From Microbacterium sp. SY138 (lineage in GTDB: Bacteria > Actinomycetota > Actinomycetes > Actinomycetales > Microbacteriaceae): a stretch of DNA of 64,000 bases. Below the pieces are notes generated by a model. It had not been told where the DNA came from, did not search any database, and worked only from the letters and a program-made list of their open reading frames with translations. Position numbers and translations under genes: made by a program. Shown here one piece after another: positions 49,639-58,532 of this stretch. The stretch is from NCBI RefSeq assembly GCF_039729145.1, contig NZ_CP155793.1, positions 496,001 through 560,000 of the forward strand. Direction: 5' to 3'. Positions within the stretch are counted from its first letter, which is position 1. Every line of letters begins with the position of its first letter.

Positions 49639-49669
49639 TTGACCTTGACGCAACGTCAACTTCTAGAGT
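49639..49669 (+). promoter_or_regulatory. MerR-type promoter with 19-bp spacer and operator
   Basis: TTGACC (-35, 49639-49644) and TAGAGT (-10, 49664-49669) are 19 bp apart, and the palindrome TTGACG-CAA-CGTCAA (49645-49659) fills the spacer. This is the classical MerR-activated promoter geometry. Confidence 0.85.
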
Positions 49670-49709
49670 TCAAGACATCACCGCACGACCACGAACGAGA
49701 GGAGGCGGA

Positions 49710-50507
49710 ATGGAGACGGATGACTGGTCGATCCAGGAGATCGCCCGCCTCGCCGGAACCACGAGCCGCACACTGCGGCACTACGACGACATCGGCCTGC
49801 TGCCGCCCTCGCGCATCGCGCACAACGGCTACCGGCACTACGACGGCCCGGCGCTGGTGCGTCTGCAGCGCATCCTGCTGCTGCGGGAATTGGGGCTCGG
49901 TCTCCCGCAGATCGCGGACGTGCTGGGATCCGCATCGGACAGCGATGCCGCAGCGAGCGAGGCATCGGCCCTGGAAACCCATCTCGCGCTGCTGCGCGAC
50001 GAGCAGACCCGGCTGGCGCGTCAGATCGCGTCGGTCGAATCCACCATCACGGCATTGAGAGGAGGTGAGAACCTCATGGCAGAGAACATGTTCGACGGCT
50101 TCGACCACACGCAGCACAAGGAGGAAGTCGAGGAACGCTGGGGGAAGAAGGCCTACGCCGACAGCGACAGCTGGTGGCGCGGGATGACGGACGCCGCGCG
50201 CGCCGACTGGCAGCAGCGCGTGTCCGACCTCGGGCGCGACTGGATCGCCGCCGCGGAGAGCGGCATCGATCCGGCTTCACCCGCGGCCCAGGAGGTCGCG
50301 CGTCGCCACGTCGAGTGGCTCACGGGCATCCCGGGCACACCCGCCGCCGTCCCCGGCGGAGACGTCAAGGCATACGTGATCGGGCTCGGCGAGATGTACG
50401 TCGCGGATCCGCGCTTCGGCGCGAACTACGCGACATCGTCCGGCGGCACGCACGGTGCGGAGTTCGTCCGCGACGCGCTCCGCGTCTACGCGGAGGGCAA
50501 CCTCTAG
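49710..50507 (+). CDS. MerR family regulator with TipAS domain (TipA-like)
   Basis: 265 residues from ATG (SD GAGGAGG). MerR winged helix about 5-75 (IQEIARLAGTTSRTLRHYDDIGLLPPSRIAHNGYRHYDG), coiled coil about 85-115, and a TipAS ligand domain about 127-265 (MFDGFDHTQHKEEVEERWG, WWRGMTDAARADWQQRV). In Streptomyces TipA captures thiopeptides covalently through a cysteine in TipAS; this TipAS region has no cysteine, so any ligand would bind noncovalently. An internal ATG at 50076 with a strong SD could yield a separate 143-residue TipAS protein. Autoregulated through the 19-bp-spacer promoter; terminator downstream. Confidence 0.93.
   Translation: METDDWSIQEIARLAGTTSRTLRHYDDIGLLPPSRIAHNGYRHYDGPALVRLQRILLLRELGLGLPQIADVLGSASDSDAAASEASALETHLALLRDEQTRLARQIASVESTITALRGGENLMAENMFDGFDHTQHKEEVEERWGKKAYADSDSWWRGMTDAARADWQQRVSDLGRDWIAAAESGIDPASPAAQEVARRHVEWLTGIPGTPAAVPGGDVKAYVIGLGEMYVADPRFGANYATSSGGTHGAEFVRDALRVYAEGNL
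50057..50078 (+). promoter_or_regulatory. internal ribosome binding site for a TipAS-like short product
   Basis: AGAGGAGGTGAG followed 9 nt after GGAGGT by an in-frame ATG (50076-50078, codon 123). Translation from here would make 143 residues (50076-50507), close to the 144-residue TipAS of Streptomyces lividans made from the tipA gene. Confidence 0.75.
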
Positions 50508-50522
50508 GCCACGTACCGAGCC

Positions 50523-50559
50523 GACCCTCTCCTGAGCGATGTCCGCGCAGGAGGGGGTC
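50523..50559 (+). terminator. terminator of the tipA-like gene
   Basis: 12-bp arms with one G.U pair (50523-50534, 50548-50559), then TTCG. Confidence 0.85.
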
Positions 50560-50646
50560 GTTCGCGTCCGGCACACGGCCTAGCCGACCGGCGCACTCGC
50601 GTGCAAGGGGGAGCCTGAGGCCCAGGCGCGGGCGTAGGGTCATGCC

Positions 50647-51021
50647 ATGGTCCACCGCCGTGAGCGCGCGAACAACGCGCCGCTGTTCGCCGCTGCGGCC
50701 ACGGCCTACGCCGTGAACTGCGCACTCGGCGCATCCGTCGCCGCGCGCCTGGTCGACACCAGCCGCTTCCGCTGGCTGCACCACGCGCTCTACATCGCGA
50801 CATGTGCGACCTCGGCTGTCGCCGTCGTGGCGGGCTGGTCGCGGGGGCCGCGCACGGGTGGCCGTCGCGCTGCGGTCGGGCTGCTCCCCGCCGCCGTGCC
50901 GCTCGCGGCCATCCCGTACCTCGGCACGCACAGCCGGCGGCATCCGCTGGTCGCGCTCGCCGCCGCCCCCTTCATCGTCGCAGGGCTGGTGCTCTCGCGA
51001 TCCGCCGCCGACCGGAAGTGA
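50647..51021 (+). CDS. small membrane protein of unknown function
   Basis: 124 residues from ATG. Three or four hydrophobic segments: [21 protein letters not shown] (about 10-30), [21 protein letters not shown] (about 44-65), [19 protein letters not shown] and [21 protein letters not shown], with basic loops between. No recognised family. It precedes the nitroreductase gene by 5 bp and is probably co-transcribed with it. Function unknown. Confidence 0.75.
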   Translation: MVHRRERANNAPLFAAAATAYAVNCALGASVAARLVDTSRFRWLHHALYIATCATSAVAVVAGWSRGPRTGGRRAAVGLLPAAVPLAAIPYLGTHSRRHPLVALAAAPFIVAGLVLSRSAADRK

Positions 51022-51026
51022 AACGC

Positions 51027-51866
51027 ATGGAACTGCTCGATGCCATCCGCCGCCGCAAGACCACCAACGGCGCATTCCTGCCCGACCCTGTCTCCGAGGA
51101 CCATCAGCGCATCCTCCTCGAAGCCGCGGGCCGCGCTCCGTCGCAGCTGAACAGCCAGCCCTGGCGATTCGTGGTGATCGAGAGCCGCGAAACGATCGAG
51201 CAGATCGCCCGCATCTCGGGCGAGAGCATGACCGAGGCGATGTCGAACGGCACGTTCTTCGAGCGGTACAAACCGTACTTCCGCTTCAGTCAGGCCGAGA
51301 TGGAGGAGAAGCGCAGCGGGATGCTGTTCGACAAGCTGCCCGCCGCGCTCCGCCCGTTCACGAGCCAGGTGTTCACCAAGCGCGGGCAGACGCTCATGAA
51401 CACCTTCGGAGTGCCGAAGACCCTCGGTGCCGAGAACCGGAAGCTCGTGGCGGGGTCGCCGCTGCTGCTGGGCGTGATGCTCGACCGCAGCGAGTACCGG
51501 CCGGGGCAGCTCTCGTCGTTCTATTCGGTGTTCAGCATGGGGGCGGCGATGGAGAACGTCTGGCTCACCACGGTCGAACTCGGCATGGGCATCCAGTTCA
51601 TCTCGTTCCCGATGGAGGTGCCGGGCCGCTGGGACGAGATCGTGCAGCTGTTGCGGGTGCCGGACGATCTCGAACTCATGGCCGTCTACCGGCTGGGCTA
51701 CCTGCCGCCGGAACAGCGTCGCCCCGCGATCGACTGGTCGAGCAGCCAGCGCAAGCTCGTGTCGCAGTACGTGTTCCGCGAGAACGGGGAGACGCCGCAG
51801 CAGGGGTGGGACGGCGCGCCTCCCGCCGGCGACATCACTCCGGGTCCGCCGGCGTCAGGGGAGTGA
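51027..51866 (+). CDS. nitroreductase family protein
   Basis: 279 residues from ATG. FMN-binding nitroreductase fold: [51 protein letters not shown] (phosphate-binding Arg cluster and SQLNSQPW) and late [26 protein letters not shown]. Longer than the typical 200-220 residues owing to a C-terminal tail after the [16 protein letters not shown] segment. It reduces nitro or quinone substrates with NAD(P)H. Overlaps the convergent FAD gene by 32 bp. Confidence 0.92.
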   Translation: MELLDAIRRRKTTNGAFLPDPVSEDHQRILLEAAGRAPSQLNSQPWRFVVIESRETIEQIARISGESMTEAMSNGTFFERYKPYFRFSQAEMEEKRSGMLFDKLPAALRPFTSQVFTKRGQTLMNTFGVPKTLGAENRKLVAGSPLLLGVMLDRSEYRPGQLSSFYSVFSMGAAMENVWLTTVELGMGIQFISFPMEVPGRWDEIVQLLRVPDDLELMAVYRLGYLPPEQRRPAIDWSSSQRKLVSQYVFRENGETPQQGWDGAPPAGDITPGPPASGE

Positions 51867-53361
51867 GGTCTCGCAGCGCCGGACCCTCGAGGCGGGTGCC
51901 GTCCGGCGCGAAGCGCGAGGCGTGCAGCGGGCAGTCCCACGAACACTCGGCGTCGTTCCAGGCGAGCACGCCGCCCAGGTGCGTGCACACCGCGCTCACG
52001 GCGCGCGTCACACCGTCGACGGTGGAGACCGCGACCGGGCGCCCTGCGCGATTCGCCACCGCGCCCTGGCCCTCGGCCGGTTGCGGAACCGGCGTGCGGC
52101 GGGTCTCCGCCTCCACCCAGCCGGAGGCGAGCGCCGTCGCGACCTTGCCGCCCTCGACCGCACCGCGAACGAGGTCGGCGGGCACGGTCAGACGCGTGCC
52201 GATCGTGGTGATCCAGGTCGGGCGGTCGCGTCGGGGCGTGCCCAGGATCTCGGAGGTGAGGCGCTGCGCGGCGGCGGGGGCGTTCGACAAGCCCCACTTC
52301 CCGTAGCCCGTCGCGAAGCGGATGCGGCCGAGGCCGCGCGGCATCGCCCCCACGAACGGGATCAGGTCGTGCGACTCGTAGTCCTGCGCCGACCAGCGGT
52401 GCGTCTCCTCCGCGCCGGGGAAGTGCAGCTGCGTCCAGGCGACGAGGTCCTCCACCGCGGCTCTCTCGCCGCCGGATCGGCCGACCGGGTGCCCGTTGCC
52501 GCCCACGATCAGTCGGGCGCCGCCACCGGGGCCGTCCGCGACGGTCACCGGGCGGATGGAGCGCGTCGGTCCGTCGACCGAGAGGAACGTCCCCTCCGGA
52601 ACGCCGTCCGGCACGCGGAAGGACACGCAGTACGACCGGAGCCCCCGCGTCTTGGCGAAGTACAGACCTCGGTCGGTGATCGGGGTGCCCGTCGCGAGCA
52701 CGATGTGGTCGGCGAAGAGCGGCCCGTGCGCGGTGTCGACGCGACCGGCCAACGCGTGGGTTCCCGTCGCGCGAACGCCGGTGTGGAGCGTGCCGCCGCC
52801 GGTGAGAAGCTCCTCGGTGAGGGCGAGGGAAACGGCCACGGGGTCGATCGCGACCTGCTCGTCGAGCGCCACGGCGGCGGCCACCGGGAACGGGGTCGCG
52901 GGGAGTGAGGTGGGCGACGCCAATCGCGTCGGCAATCCGGCTTCCCGAGCCGCGGAGTGCTGCTCGTCGACCGTGTCGATGCCGGAAGGGCCCTGCGCGT
53001 ACGAGTGGTCGGTGTGTCGTGTGAAGGGGACTCCTGCGAGCTCGGCGAATGCGAGCAGCCATTCCATGCCCGAGCGGTTGGCGTCGACGTAGGCGCGCAC
53101 GAGCGCAGCCGGATGATGGCGCCGGATCGTCGCGAGCTGGCCACCCTGCAGCAGGGAGAGCTTGCCCGTGTTGGCCCCCGTCGCGAGCTCGGCGACCTCG
53201 CCCGCCTCGATCACGGCCACGTCGAGCCCGGCTCTGGTGAGCATCACCGCCGTGGAGAGACCGGTGATCCCGGCGCCGACGATGACGACGTCGTGGTGCG
53301 CGCCGGGTTCGAAGGGGGATCCGACGGGCAGGGTGCGGTCGAGCTTCCACAGGGGATTCAT
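51835..53361 (-). CDS. FAD-dependent oxidoreductase with C-terminal Rieske domain
   Basis: 508 residues from ATG at 53361 (a TTG four codons upstream is possible). DAO-type FAD domain: the dinucleotide loop [29 protein letters not shown] (about 29-57), [15 protein letters not shown], and late [32 protein letters not shown] Rieske [2Fe-2S] module follows (about 425-508) with C459-x-H461 and C477-x2-H480 in CTHLGG and CPLHASRF. These DadA-like FAD/Rieske proteins oxidise unknown amines or act in stress; substrate unknown. The end overlaps the nitroreductase gene. Confidence 0.92.
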   Translation of the reverse strand: MNPLWKLDRTLPVGSPFEPGAHHDVVIVGAGITGLSTAVMLTRAGLDVAVIEAGEVAELATGANTGKLSLLQGGQLATIRRHHPAALVRAYVDANRSGMEWLLAFAELAGVPFTRHTDHSYAQGPSGIDTVDEQHSAAREAGLPTRLASPTSLPATPFPVAAAVALDEQVAIDPVAVSLALTEELLTGGGTLHTGVRATGTHALAGRVDTAHGPLFADHIVLATGTPITDRGLYFAKTRGLRSYCVSFRVPDGVPEGTFLSVDGPTRSIRPVTVADGPGGGARLIVGGNGHPVGRSGGERAAVEDLVAWTQLHFPGAEETHRWSAQDYESHDLIPFVGAMPRGLGRIRFATGYGKWGLSNAPAAAQRLTSEILGTPRRDRPTWITTIGTRLTVPADLVRGAVEGGKVATALASGWVEAETRRTPVPQPAEGQGAVANRAGRPVAVSTVDGVTRAVSAVCTHLGGVLAWNDAECSWDCPLHASRFAPDGTRLEGPALRDLTPLTPADPE

Positions 53362-53467
53362 GTCGTCAGTCAACGCCCTTCGCGTCCTGGTATCCACCGC
53401 CTTGACATCCGCAGGGGCCGCTGCCATCCGGCGAACGCCGCGCTGCTCGGCGACTACAGTGGCGGAG

Positions 53468-53842
53468 GTGAACCTCCGCCGCATCCTGCTCGTCGCCGCC
53501 GGCGGCACGGTGGGGACGGCCGCACGGCTCGGCCTCGCCCTCGCGCTCCCGGATGGGGGCGGTATTCCCGTCGCGGTGCTCATCGCCAACGTCGTCGGGG
53601 CCCTGCTGATCGGCGTGCTGGCGGCCCGCCTGCCCGCATCGGCCGACCTGCGGCTGATGCTCGGCACCGGAGTGCTCGGCGGATTCACGACCTACAGCGC
53701 GTTCATGACCGGCACTGTCGCCCTGTGGGCTGACGTGCCTGCTCTCGCCGCCGCCTACGCGGTGGGCAGCCTCGTTCTCGGGCTCGGTGCGGCAGCTCTC
53801 GGGCTGCGTCTCGGCCGGCCCCGGACGGGACGGGCATCATGA
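53468..53842 (+). CDS. crcB: fluoride efflux transporter CrcB/Fluc, subunit 1
   Basis: 124 residues from GTG. Four membrane helices. Family features: GGTVGTAARLGLAL (N-terminal G-x2-G-x2-R), IANVVGALLIGVLAA (helix 2 with the channel Asn) and GVLGGFTTYSAFMTGTVALW (helix 3 with the G-x-TT-x-S Na+/phenylalanine-box region). A dual-topology-derived heterodimer with the next gene, whose ATG overlaps its stop, is expected. It expels fluoride. No fluoride riboswitch pattern was seen upstream. The frame open to 53162 is a shadow. Confidence 0.92.
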   Translation: MNLRRILLVAAGGTVGTAARLGLALALPDGGGIPVAVLIANVVGALLIGVLAARLPASADLRLMLGTGVLGGFTTYSAFMTGTVALWADVPALAAAYAVGSLVLGLGAAALGLRLGRPRTGRAS

Positions 53843-54198
53843 GCCCGCTGCTGTTCCTCGGTGCCGCGCTCGCCGGAGGGGTCGGCGCGGTGCTGCGCTA
53901 CCTCGCCGATCTCGGCGTCGCCCGTCTCGCGGGTCGTCGGTTCCCCTGGGGCATCCTGCTGGTGAACCTCACGGGCTCGTTCGCGCTCGGACTGGTCACC
54001 ACCGCCCTGCCGGATGCCGCCTTCCTTCTCGGCGCCGGGTTGTTGGGCGGCTACACGACCTTCAGCACGGCGATGCTCGACACGGTGGCCCTGTGGCGCG
54101 ACGGCGAGCGCCCCGCGTCGACGTTCAATGCGATCGGGATGCTGCTGCTCGGTCTGCTCGCCGCGGGCCTCGGTCTCGCCCTCGGTTCAGCCCTGTAA
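53839..54198 (+). CDS. crcB: fluoride efflux transporter CrcB/Fluc, subunit 2
   Basis: 119 residues, ATG overlapping the stop of subunit 1 (ATGA). Four helices with AGGVGAVLRYLADL (N-terminal G-x3-R), LLVNLTGSFALGLVTT (channel Asn) and GLLGGYTTFSTAMLDTVALW, the G-x-TTFST signature. Together with subunit 1 it forms the antiparallel Fluc channel. 109 bp follow to the next gene, with a sugar-ABC operator inside. Confidence 0.93.
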   Translation: MSPLLFLGAALAGGVGAVLRYLADLGVARLAGRRFPWGILLVNLTGSFALGLVTTALPDAAFLLGAGLLGGYTTFSTAMLDTVALWRDGERPASTFNAIGMLLLGLLAAGLGLALGSAL

Positions 54199-54241
54199 TC
54201 GAGGGTTGCGGGGTGCGGCCCCCTCGGGCTACTCTCCTTGC

Positions 54242-54265
54242 TAATCGATTAACGCTAAACGATTA
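54242..54265. promoter_or_regulatory. twin LacI-type operators of the second sugar ABC operon
   Basis: Palindrome TAATCGATTA (54242-54251) and near copy TAAACGATTA (54256-54265), centres 14 bp apart, each with the central CG typical of LacI sites; also seen as the direct repeat CGATTAAC. About 43 bp before the binding-protein ATG. Likely bound by the LacI protein of this operon. Confidence 0.8.
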
Positions 54266-54307
54266 ACATCCGTTTCTGCACTCGTGCACCTGTCGAAGGA
54301 GACACCG

Positions 54308-55579
54308 ATGCCCCGTACGACCCGCCGCGCTCTCGGCGCCCTCGCCGCGTCAGCGGTCGCTGTCCTCGCCCTCAGCGCCTGCTCCTCCTCCTCGACGGGC
54401 GGCGGCAGCGCCGACGGCGAGGTCACCCTCAGCTATGCCATCTGGGACGAGAACCAGAAACCGGCGATGGAAGACATCGCCGCTGCCTTCACGAAGGAGA
54501 ACCCGAACGTCACGATCGACATCCAGGTCACGCCGTACAAGGAGTACTTCACGAAGCTGCAGACGGCGGCATCCGGCGGTTCGGCGGCCGACGTCTTCTG
54601 GATGAACGGCCCGAACTTCCAGCTCTACGCGTCGAACGGGCAGCTCGCTCCTCTCGATGACGGTGGCATCGACGCCGCGGACTATCCGCAGGGCCTCATC
54701 GACCTCTACACCTACGACGGCAAGCTCTACGGCGCCCCGAAGGACTTCGACACCGTCGCCCTCTGGTACAACAAGGCGCTCTTCGACGCGGCGGGTGTGG
54801 AGTACCCCTCCGCGGACTGGACCTGGGACGACTTCACCGCGGCCGCCGCGCAGCTCACCGATCCCGCGAAGGGCCAGTTCGGGGTCGCCGCCAGCCAGTA
54901 CGGCCAGGAGAACTTCTACAACTCGATCGCCCAGGCCGGTGGTGAGGTGATCTCCGCCGACGGGACGAAGAGCGGATACGGCTCGCCCGAAGCGCTCGCC
55001 GGCATCGAGCTGTGGACCGACCTGATCGCGGCGGGCTCCTCGCCCACGGCGCAGCAGATGACCGACACCAACCCCGAGGACTTCTTCCTCTCCGGCAAGG
55101 TCGCCATGTTCCAGAACGGATCCTGGGCGGCCATCGCCTACGCGGACAACGCCGACATCGGCGGCAGCGTCGATGTGGCCCCGCTCCCCGCCGGAGCAGA
55201 GGGCAACCAGAGCGTGATCCACGGTGTCGGCAACGTCGCCAACGCGAAGAGCGCACACCTCGCCGAGGCCAAGGCGTTCGCCGAGTTCGCCTCCGGAGAG
55301 CAGGCGGCGAAGATCCAGGCCGAGACCGGCACCGTGATCCCCGCGTTCGAGGGCACGCAGCAGGCGTGGGTCGACGCTCTGCCCCAGTACGACCTTCAGG
55401 TCTACATCGACGCGCTCGAGAACGCCGTGCCGTACCCGGCCTCGAAGAACACCTCCGCCTGGACGAGCATCGAGAGCGAGGTGCTCTCGCAGGTGTGGTC
55501 GGGCGCGGTGTCCCCGAAGGACGGCCTCCAGGATCTCGCCGACCAGATGCAGGCGGCACTGGACGCCGAGCAGGAGTGA
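54308..55579 (+). CDS. carbohydrate ABC transporter substrate-binding lipoprotein
   Basis: 423 residues from ATG (SD GAAGGAG). Lipobox LALSAC (Cys25), Ser-rich spacer, CUT1 binding domain: VTLSYAIWDENQKPAMEDIAAAFTKENPNVTIDIQVTPYKEYFTKLQTAASGGSAADVFWMNG and LYGAPKDFDTVALWYNKALFDAAGVEYPS. Substrate unknown, an unspecified oligosaccharide or polyol. First gene of a five-gene operon with two permeases, LacI and a Gfo/Idh/MocA dehydrogenase; twin operators lie upstream. Confidence 0.93.
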   Translation: MPRTTRRALGALAASAVAVLALSACSSSSTGGGSADGEVTLSYAIWDENQKPAMEDIAAAFTKENPNVTIDIQVTPYKEYFTKLQTAASGGSAADVFWMNGPNFQLYASNGQLAPLDDGGIDAADYPQGLIDLYTYDGKLYGAPKDFDTVALWYNKALFDAAGVEYPSADWTWDDFTAAAAQLTDPAKGQFGVAASQYGQENFYNSIAQAGGEVISADGTKSGYGSPEALAGIELWTDLIAAGSSPTAQQMTDTNPEDFFLSGKVAMFQNGSWAAIAYADNADIGGSVDVAPLPAGAEGNQSVIHGVGNVANAKSAHLAEAKAFAEFASGEQAAKIQAETGTVIPAFEGTQQAWVDALPQYDLQVYIDALENAVPYPASKNTSAWTSIESEVLSQVWSGAVSPKDGLQDLADQMQAALDAEQE

Positions 55580-55583
55580 CCGC

Positions 55584-56543
55584 ATGACCGTCATCGCGCC
55601 GCGCGCGGTCGAGACGGCGGAGCGGGTGCCGGAGCCGCAGAGCCCCGGCACCCGCCGCCGCCGACGGAGTCCGGGAGCGTCCCCCTGGTGGGCGCTGGTC
55701 TTCCTCGGCCCGACCGCCCTCGGGATCGCCGCGTTCTATCTCTGGCCGACCGTCCGCACCCTCATCATCTCGTTCACCAAGTCAGGCCCGTTCGGCGGGT
55801 CCGAGTGGGTGGGAATCGAGAACTACACGCGCCTGTTCCAGGACCCCGAGCTGATCGGAGCCCTCCGCAACACCGCGATCTACACGATCATCGCCCTCAT
55901 CGGCATTCCCCTCGCGGTCGGCATCGCCGCGCTGCTGAACACCGCCGGTCTCAAGGGGCGCAGCGCCTACCGCACGCTGTACTTCATCCCCGTCGTCACC
56001 ATGCCGGCAGCCATCGCGCTGGTGTGGCGCATGATCTACAACGGCGACTACGGAGTGCTCAATGCGGCCCTCGGTGCCGTCGGGATCGAGGGCCGCAGCT
56101 GGCTCACCGACCCGAACACCGCGCTGGTCGCGATCGCCGTCGTGGGCATCTGGGCGGGGCTCGGCACCAACATCGTCATCTTCCTCGCCGGACTCCAGGG
56201 CATCCCCGACACGATCATGGAGGCGGCCGACCTCGACGGCGCGGGCCCGGTGCGCAAGTTCTTCTCGATCACGATCCCGCTGCTGTCGCCGTCGATCTTC
56301 TTCGTCAGCGTGATCAGCGTGATCGGAGCGCTGCAGGTGTTCGACCTCATCTACATGATGCTCGGCCGCAGCAACCCCGCGATGCCGAACACCCGCACCG
56401 TCGTCTATCTCTTCTATGAGGCGGGCTTCCTCGACAACGACCGCGGCTATGCGGCCGCCATCGCCTTCCTCCTGCTCGTGATCATCCTGATCCTCACGAT
56501 CGTGCAGTTCCGTCTGCAGAAGAAGTGGGTGCACTATGAGTGA
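55584..56543 (+). CDS. carbohydrate ABC transporter permease (MalF type)
   Basis: 319 residues from ATG, 4 bp after the binding-protein stop. Six helices, first WWALVFLGPTALGIAAFYLWPTVRTLIISF. CUT1 EAA loop TIMEAADLDGAGPVRKFFSITIPLLSPSIFF. Pairs with the next gene, which it overlaps by 8 bp. No ATPase gene in the operon, so it relies on a shared ATPase. Confidence 0.93.
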   Translation: MTVIAPRAVETAERVPEPQSPGTRRRRRSPGASPWWALVFLGPTALGIAAFYLWPTVRTLIISFTKSGPFGGSEWVGIENYTRLFQDPELIGALRNTAIYTIIALIGIPLAVGIAALLNTAGLKGRSAYRTLYFIPVVTMPAAIALVWRMIYNGDYGVLNAALGAVGIEGRSWLTDPNTALVAIAVVGIWAGLGTNIVIFLAGLQGIPDTIMEAADLDGAGPVRKFFSITIPLLSPSIFFVSVISVIGALQVFDLIYMMLGRSNPAMPNTRTVVYLFYEAGFLDNDRGYAAAIAFLLLVIILILTIVQFRLQKKWVHYE

Positions 56544-57429
56544 CGTCTCGCTCGACACACGCGCCGTGGTCGGCGCCCCCGTGGGCCGCTCCGGAACCCG
56601 GGCGGGGAAGCCGCGGAACCGCGGCCTCTGGATCGTGCACCTCGTGCTGATCCTCGGCGCGGTGCTGATGGTCTTCCCGTTCGTCTGGCAGCTGCTGACC
56701 TCGTTCAAGACGCTGTCCGACTCGGTGCAGGTGCCGCCGTCGTTCCTGCCGCGCGAGTGGGTGTTCACGAACTTCGCCGAGGTGTTCGACTCGATGCCGT
56801 TCGGACAGATGTTCCTGAACTCCGTGTGGCTCACGGTCGGGCGCACGGTCGGCCAGGTGGTGCTGTGTACCATGGCGGGCTACGCGTTCGCACGCATCCC
56901 GTTCCCCGGCCGCAACGCCCTGTTCGTCGTGTTCCTCTCGGTGCTCATGGTGCCGTCGCAGCTGTACCTGCTGCCGCAGTACGAGATCATCCAGTCGCTG
57001 GGCTGGCTCAACACGCTGCAGGCGCTCATCGTGCCGGGCATCTTCAGCGCCTTCGGCACCTTCCTGATGCGGCAGTTCTTCATGTCCATGCCCGCCGAGC
57101 TGGAAGAGGCCGCCCGCATCGACGGAGCGAATCCGTGGCAGACCTTCTGGCGGATCATGGTTCCGCTCGCGAAGCCTGGCATCATCGCACTTGTGGTGTT
57201 CACCGTGCTGTGGTCCTGGAACGATCTGCTCTGGCCGTTGATCGTGACGACCGACCCCGCGAAGATGCCGCTGTCGGTCGGGCTCTCGCAGCTGGTCGGC
57301 ATCCACGGCACCGACTACCCGGTGCTGATGGCCGGCGCGCTGCTGGCGACGCTGCCGATGCTGGTGACCTTCATGATCCTGCAGCGGCAGTTCATCCAGG
57401 GCATCGCGTTCAGCGGATCGAAGGGCTGA
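56536..57429 (+). CDS. carbohydrate ABC transporter permease (MalG type)
   Basis: 297 residues; its ATG lies inside the last codons of the MalF-type gene. Six helices after a polar 30-residue tail. CUT1 marks: TMAGYAFARIPFPGRNALFVVFLSVLMVPSQLYLLPQYEII and the EAA loop ELEEAARIDGANPWQTFWRIMVPLAKPGI. It completes the import channel. Confidence 0.93.
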   Translation: MSDVSLDTRAVVGAPVGRSGTRAGKPRNRGLWIVHLVLILGAVLMVFPFVWQLLTSFKTLSDSVQVPPSFLPREWVFTNFAEVFDSMPFGQMFLNSVWLTVGRTVGQVVLCTMAGYAFARIPFPGRNALFVVFLSVLMVPSQLYLLPQYEIIQSLGWLNTLQALIVPGIFSAFGTFLMRQFFMSMPAELEEAARIDGANPWQTFWRIMVPLAKPGIIALVVFTVLWSWNDLLWPLIVTTDPAKMPLSVGLSQLVGIHGTDYPVLMAGALLATLPMLVTFMILQRQFIQGIAFSGSKG

Positions 57430-57432
57430 GAC

Positions 57433-58491
57433 ATGGCGAAGAGCGAGCACCAGGCGCCCCGGCGCCCGACACTGCGCATGGTGGCCGAACGGGCCGGGGT
57501 GTCGACGGCGACCGTGTCGTATGTGTTCTCCGGACGCGCAGGGGCGGCGTCGGGCGCCGGCGTCGCCGAAGCCACGGCCGCACGCGTGCTGGCCGCAGCC
57601 GATGAGCTGAACTACCGCCCGAACAGTGCAGCGCGGGCGATCCGCACCGGACGCAGCGGCATGGTGCAGCTCTCGCTGCACATGCTGAGCGACCCGTGGT
57701 CGTTGGCGGTCGCCGACGCGGTGAACGCCGAGGCGAACAAGCACGGGCTCACCACGCTGATCCTCGCCGACGGTGATTGGCACGCGGCCCTGGACCGGGT
57801 CGAGAGCGACGTGGCGTACCTCGACGGCGTGGGCCTCGACGACAAGGCGCGGCAGAACCTCGACGACCTCGTGCGTCGCGGTCAGCGTCTCGTGGTGTTC
57901 TCCGAACATCTCGAACCCGAGGGCTTCGATGTGATCCGCTCGGATGCGATCCCCGGCTGCGAGATCGCGATGGACCATCTGCTGGAGCGGCACACCACGA
58001 TCGGATGCATCGCCGCGGAGGGAGCCGTGCGCCTCGCCGGCACGCAGATCACGCGCTACACGCCCTACGTCGAGAGGATGGCGGCCGCCGGCATCGAACC
58101 GGACCCGAGCTGGACGGTGACGTATGCCGACACCCAGGCGAGCGCCTTCACCGCCGCGGTGGAGCTGCTGTCGGGGGAGAACCGACCGCGAGCGGTGTAC
58201 GCCACCACCGACTTCGCTGCGATCGCCGCGATCAACGCCGCGCACATGCTCGGCCTCCGGGTGCCGCACGACGTCGCGGTGGTGGGCGTGGGCAACACCC
58301 CGGACGCCCGCCTGATCGCGCCCACGCTCACGACCGTCGGTCCCACCGACTTCTACGAGCGGCAGGCGTGCATCATCGTCGACCGCGCCCTCGAGACCGA
58401 CCCCACACCCGGGCGCCTGCACGACTTCGCGTGGACGCTCTTCCCCGGCGGATCGACCGACCTCGACGCCCCCGCACAGCGGGCCCGTTGA
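57433..58491 (+). CDS. LacI family regulator of the second sugar operon
   Basis: 352 residues from ATG, 3 bp after the permease. HTH with MVAERAGVSTATVSYVFSGR (about 15-34), hinge NSAARAIRTGRSGMVQLSL, and a PBP-like sensor domain. Inside the operon it presumably regulates, so repression by binding the twin TAATCGATTA sites would also repress itself. Extra residues (AGAASGAGVAEA) widen the usual HTH-hinge spacing slightly. Inducer unknown. Confidence 0.92.
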   Translation: MAKSEHQAPRRPTLRMVAERAGVSTATVSYVFSGRAGAASGAGVAEATAARVLAAADELNYRPNSAARAIRTGRSGMVQLSLHMLSDPWSLAVADAVNAEANKHGLTTLILADGDWHAALDRVESDVAYLDGVGLDDKARQNLDDLVRRGQRLVVFSEHLEPEGFDVIRSDAIPGCEIAMDHLLERHTTIGCIAAEGAVRLAGTQITRYTPYVERMAAAGIEPDPSWTVTYADTQASAFTAAVELLSGENRPRAVYATTDFAAIAAINAAHMLGLRVPHDVAVVGVGNTPDARLIAPTLTTVGPTDFYERQACIIVDRALETDPTPGRLHDFAWTLFPGGSTDLDAPAQRAR

Positions 58492-58532
58492 CCTCGGCAT
58501 CCTGCACAGACCCATCACACAGAAGGACCATC

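Noticed and set aside
53362..53467. fluoride riboswitch before the crcB pair
   Set aside because: No crcB-motif stem or conserved loop could be traced in the 106 bp, part of which is needed for the divergent FAD gene start.
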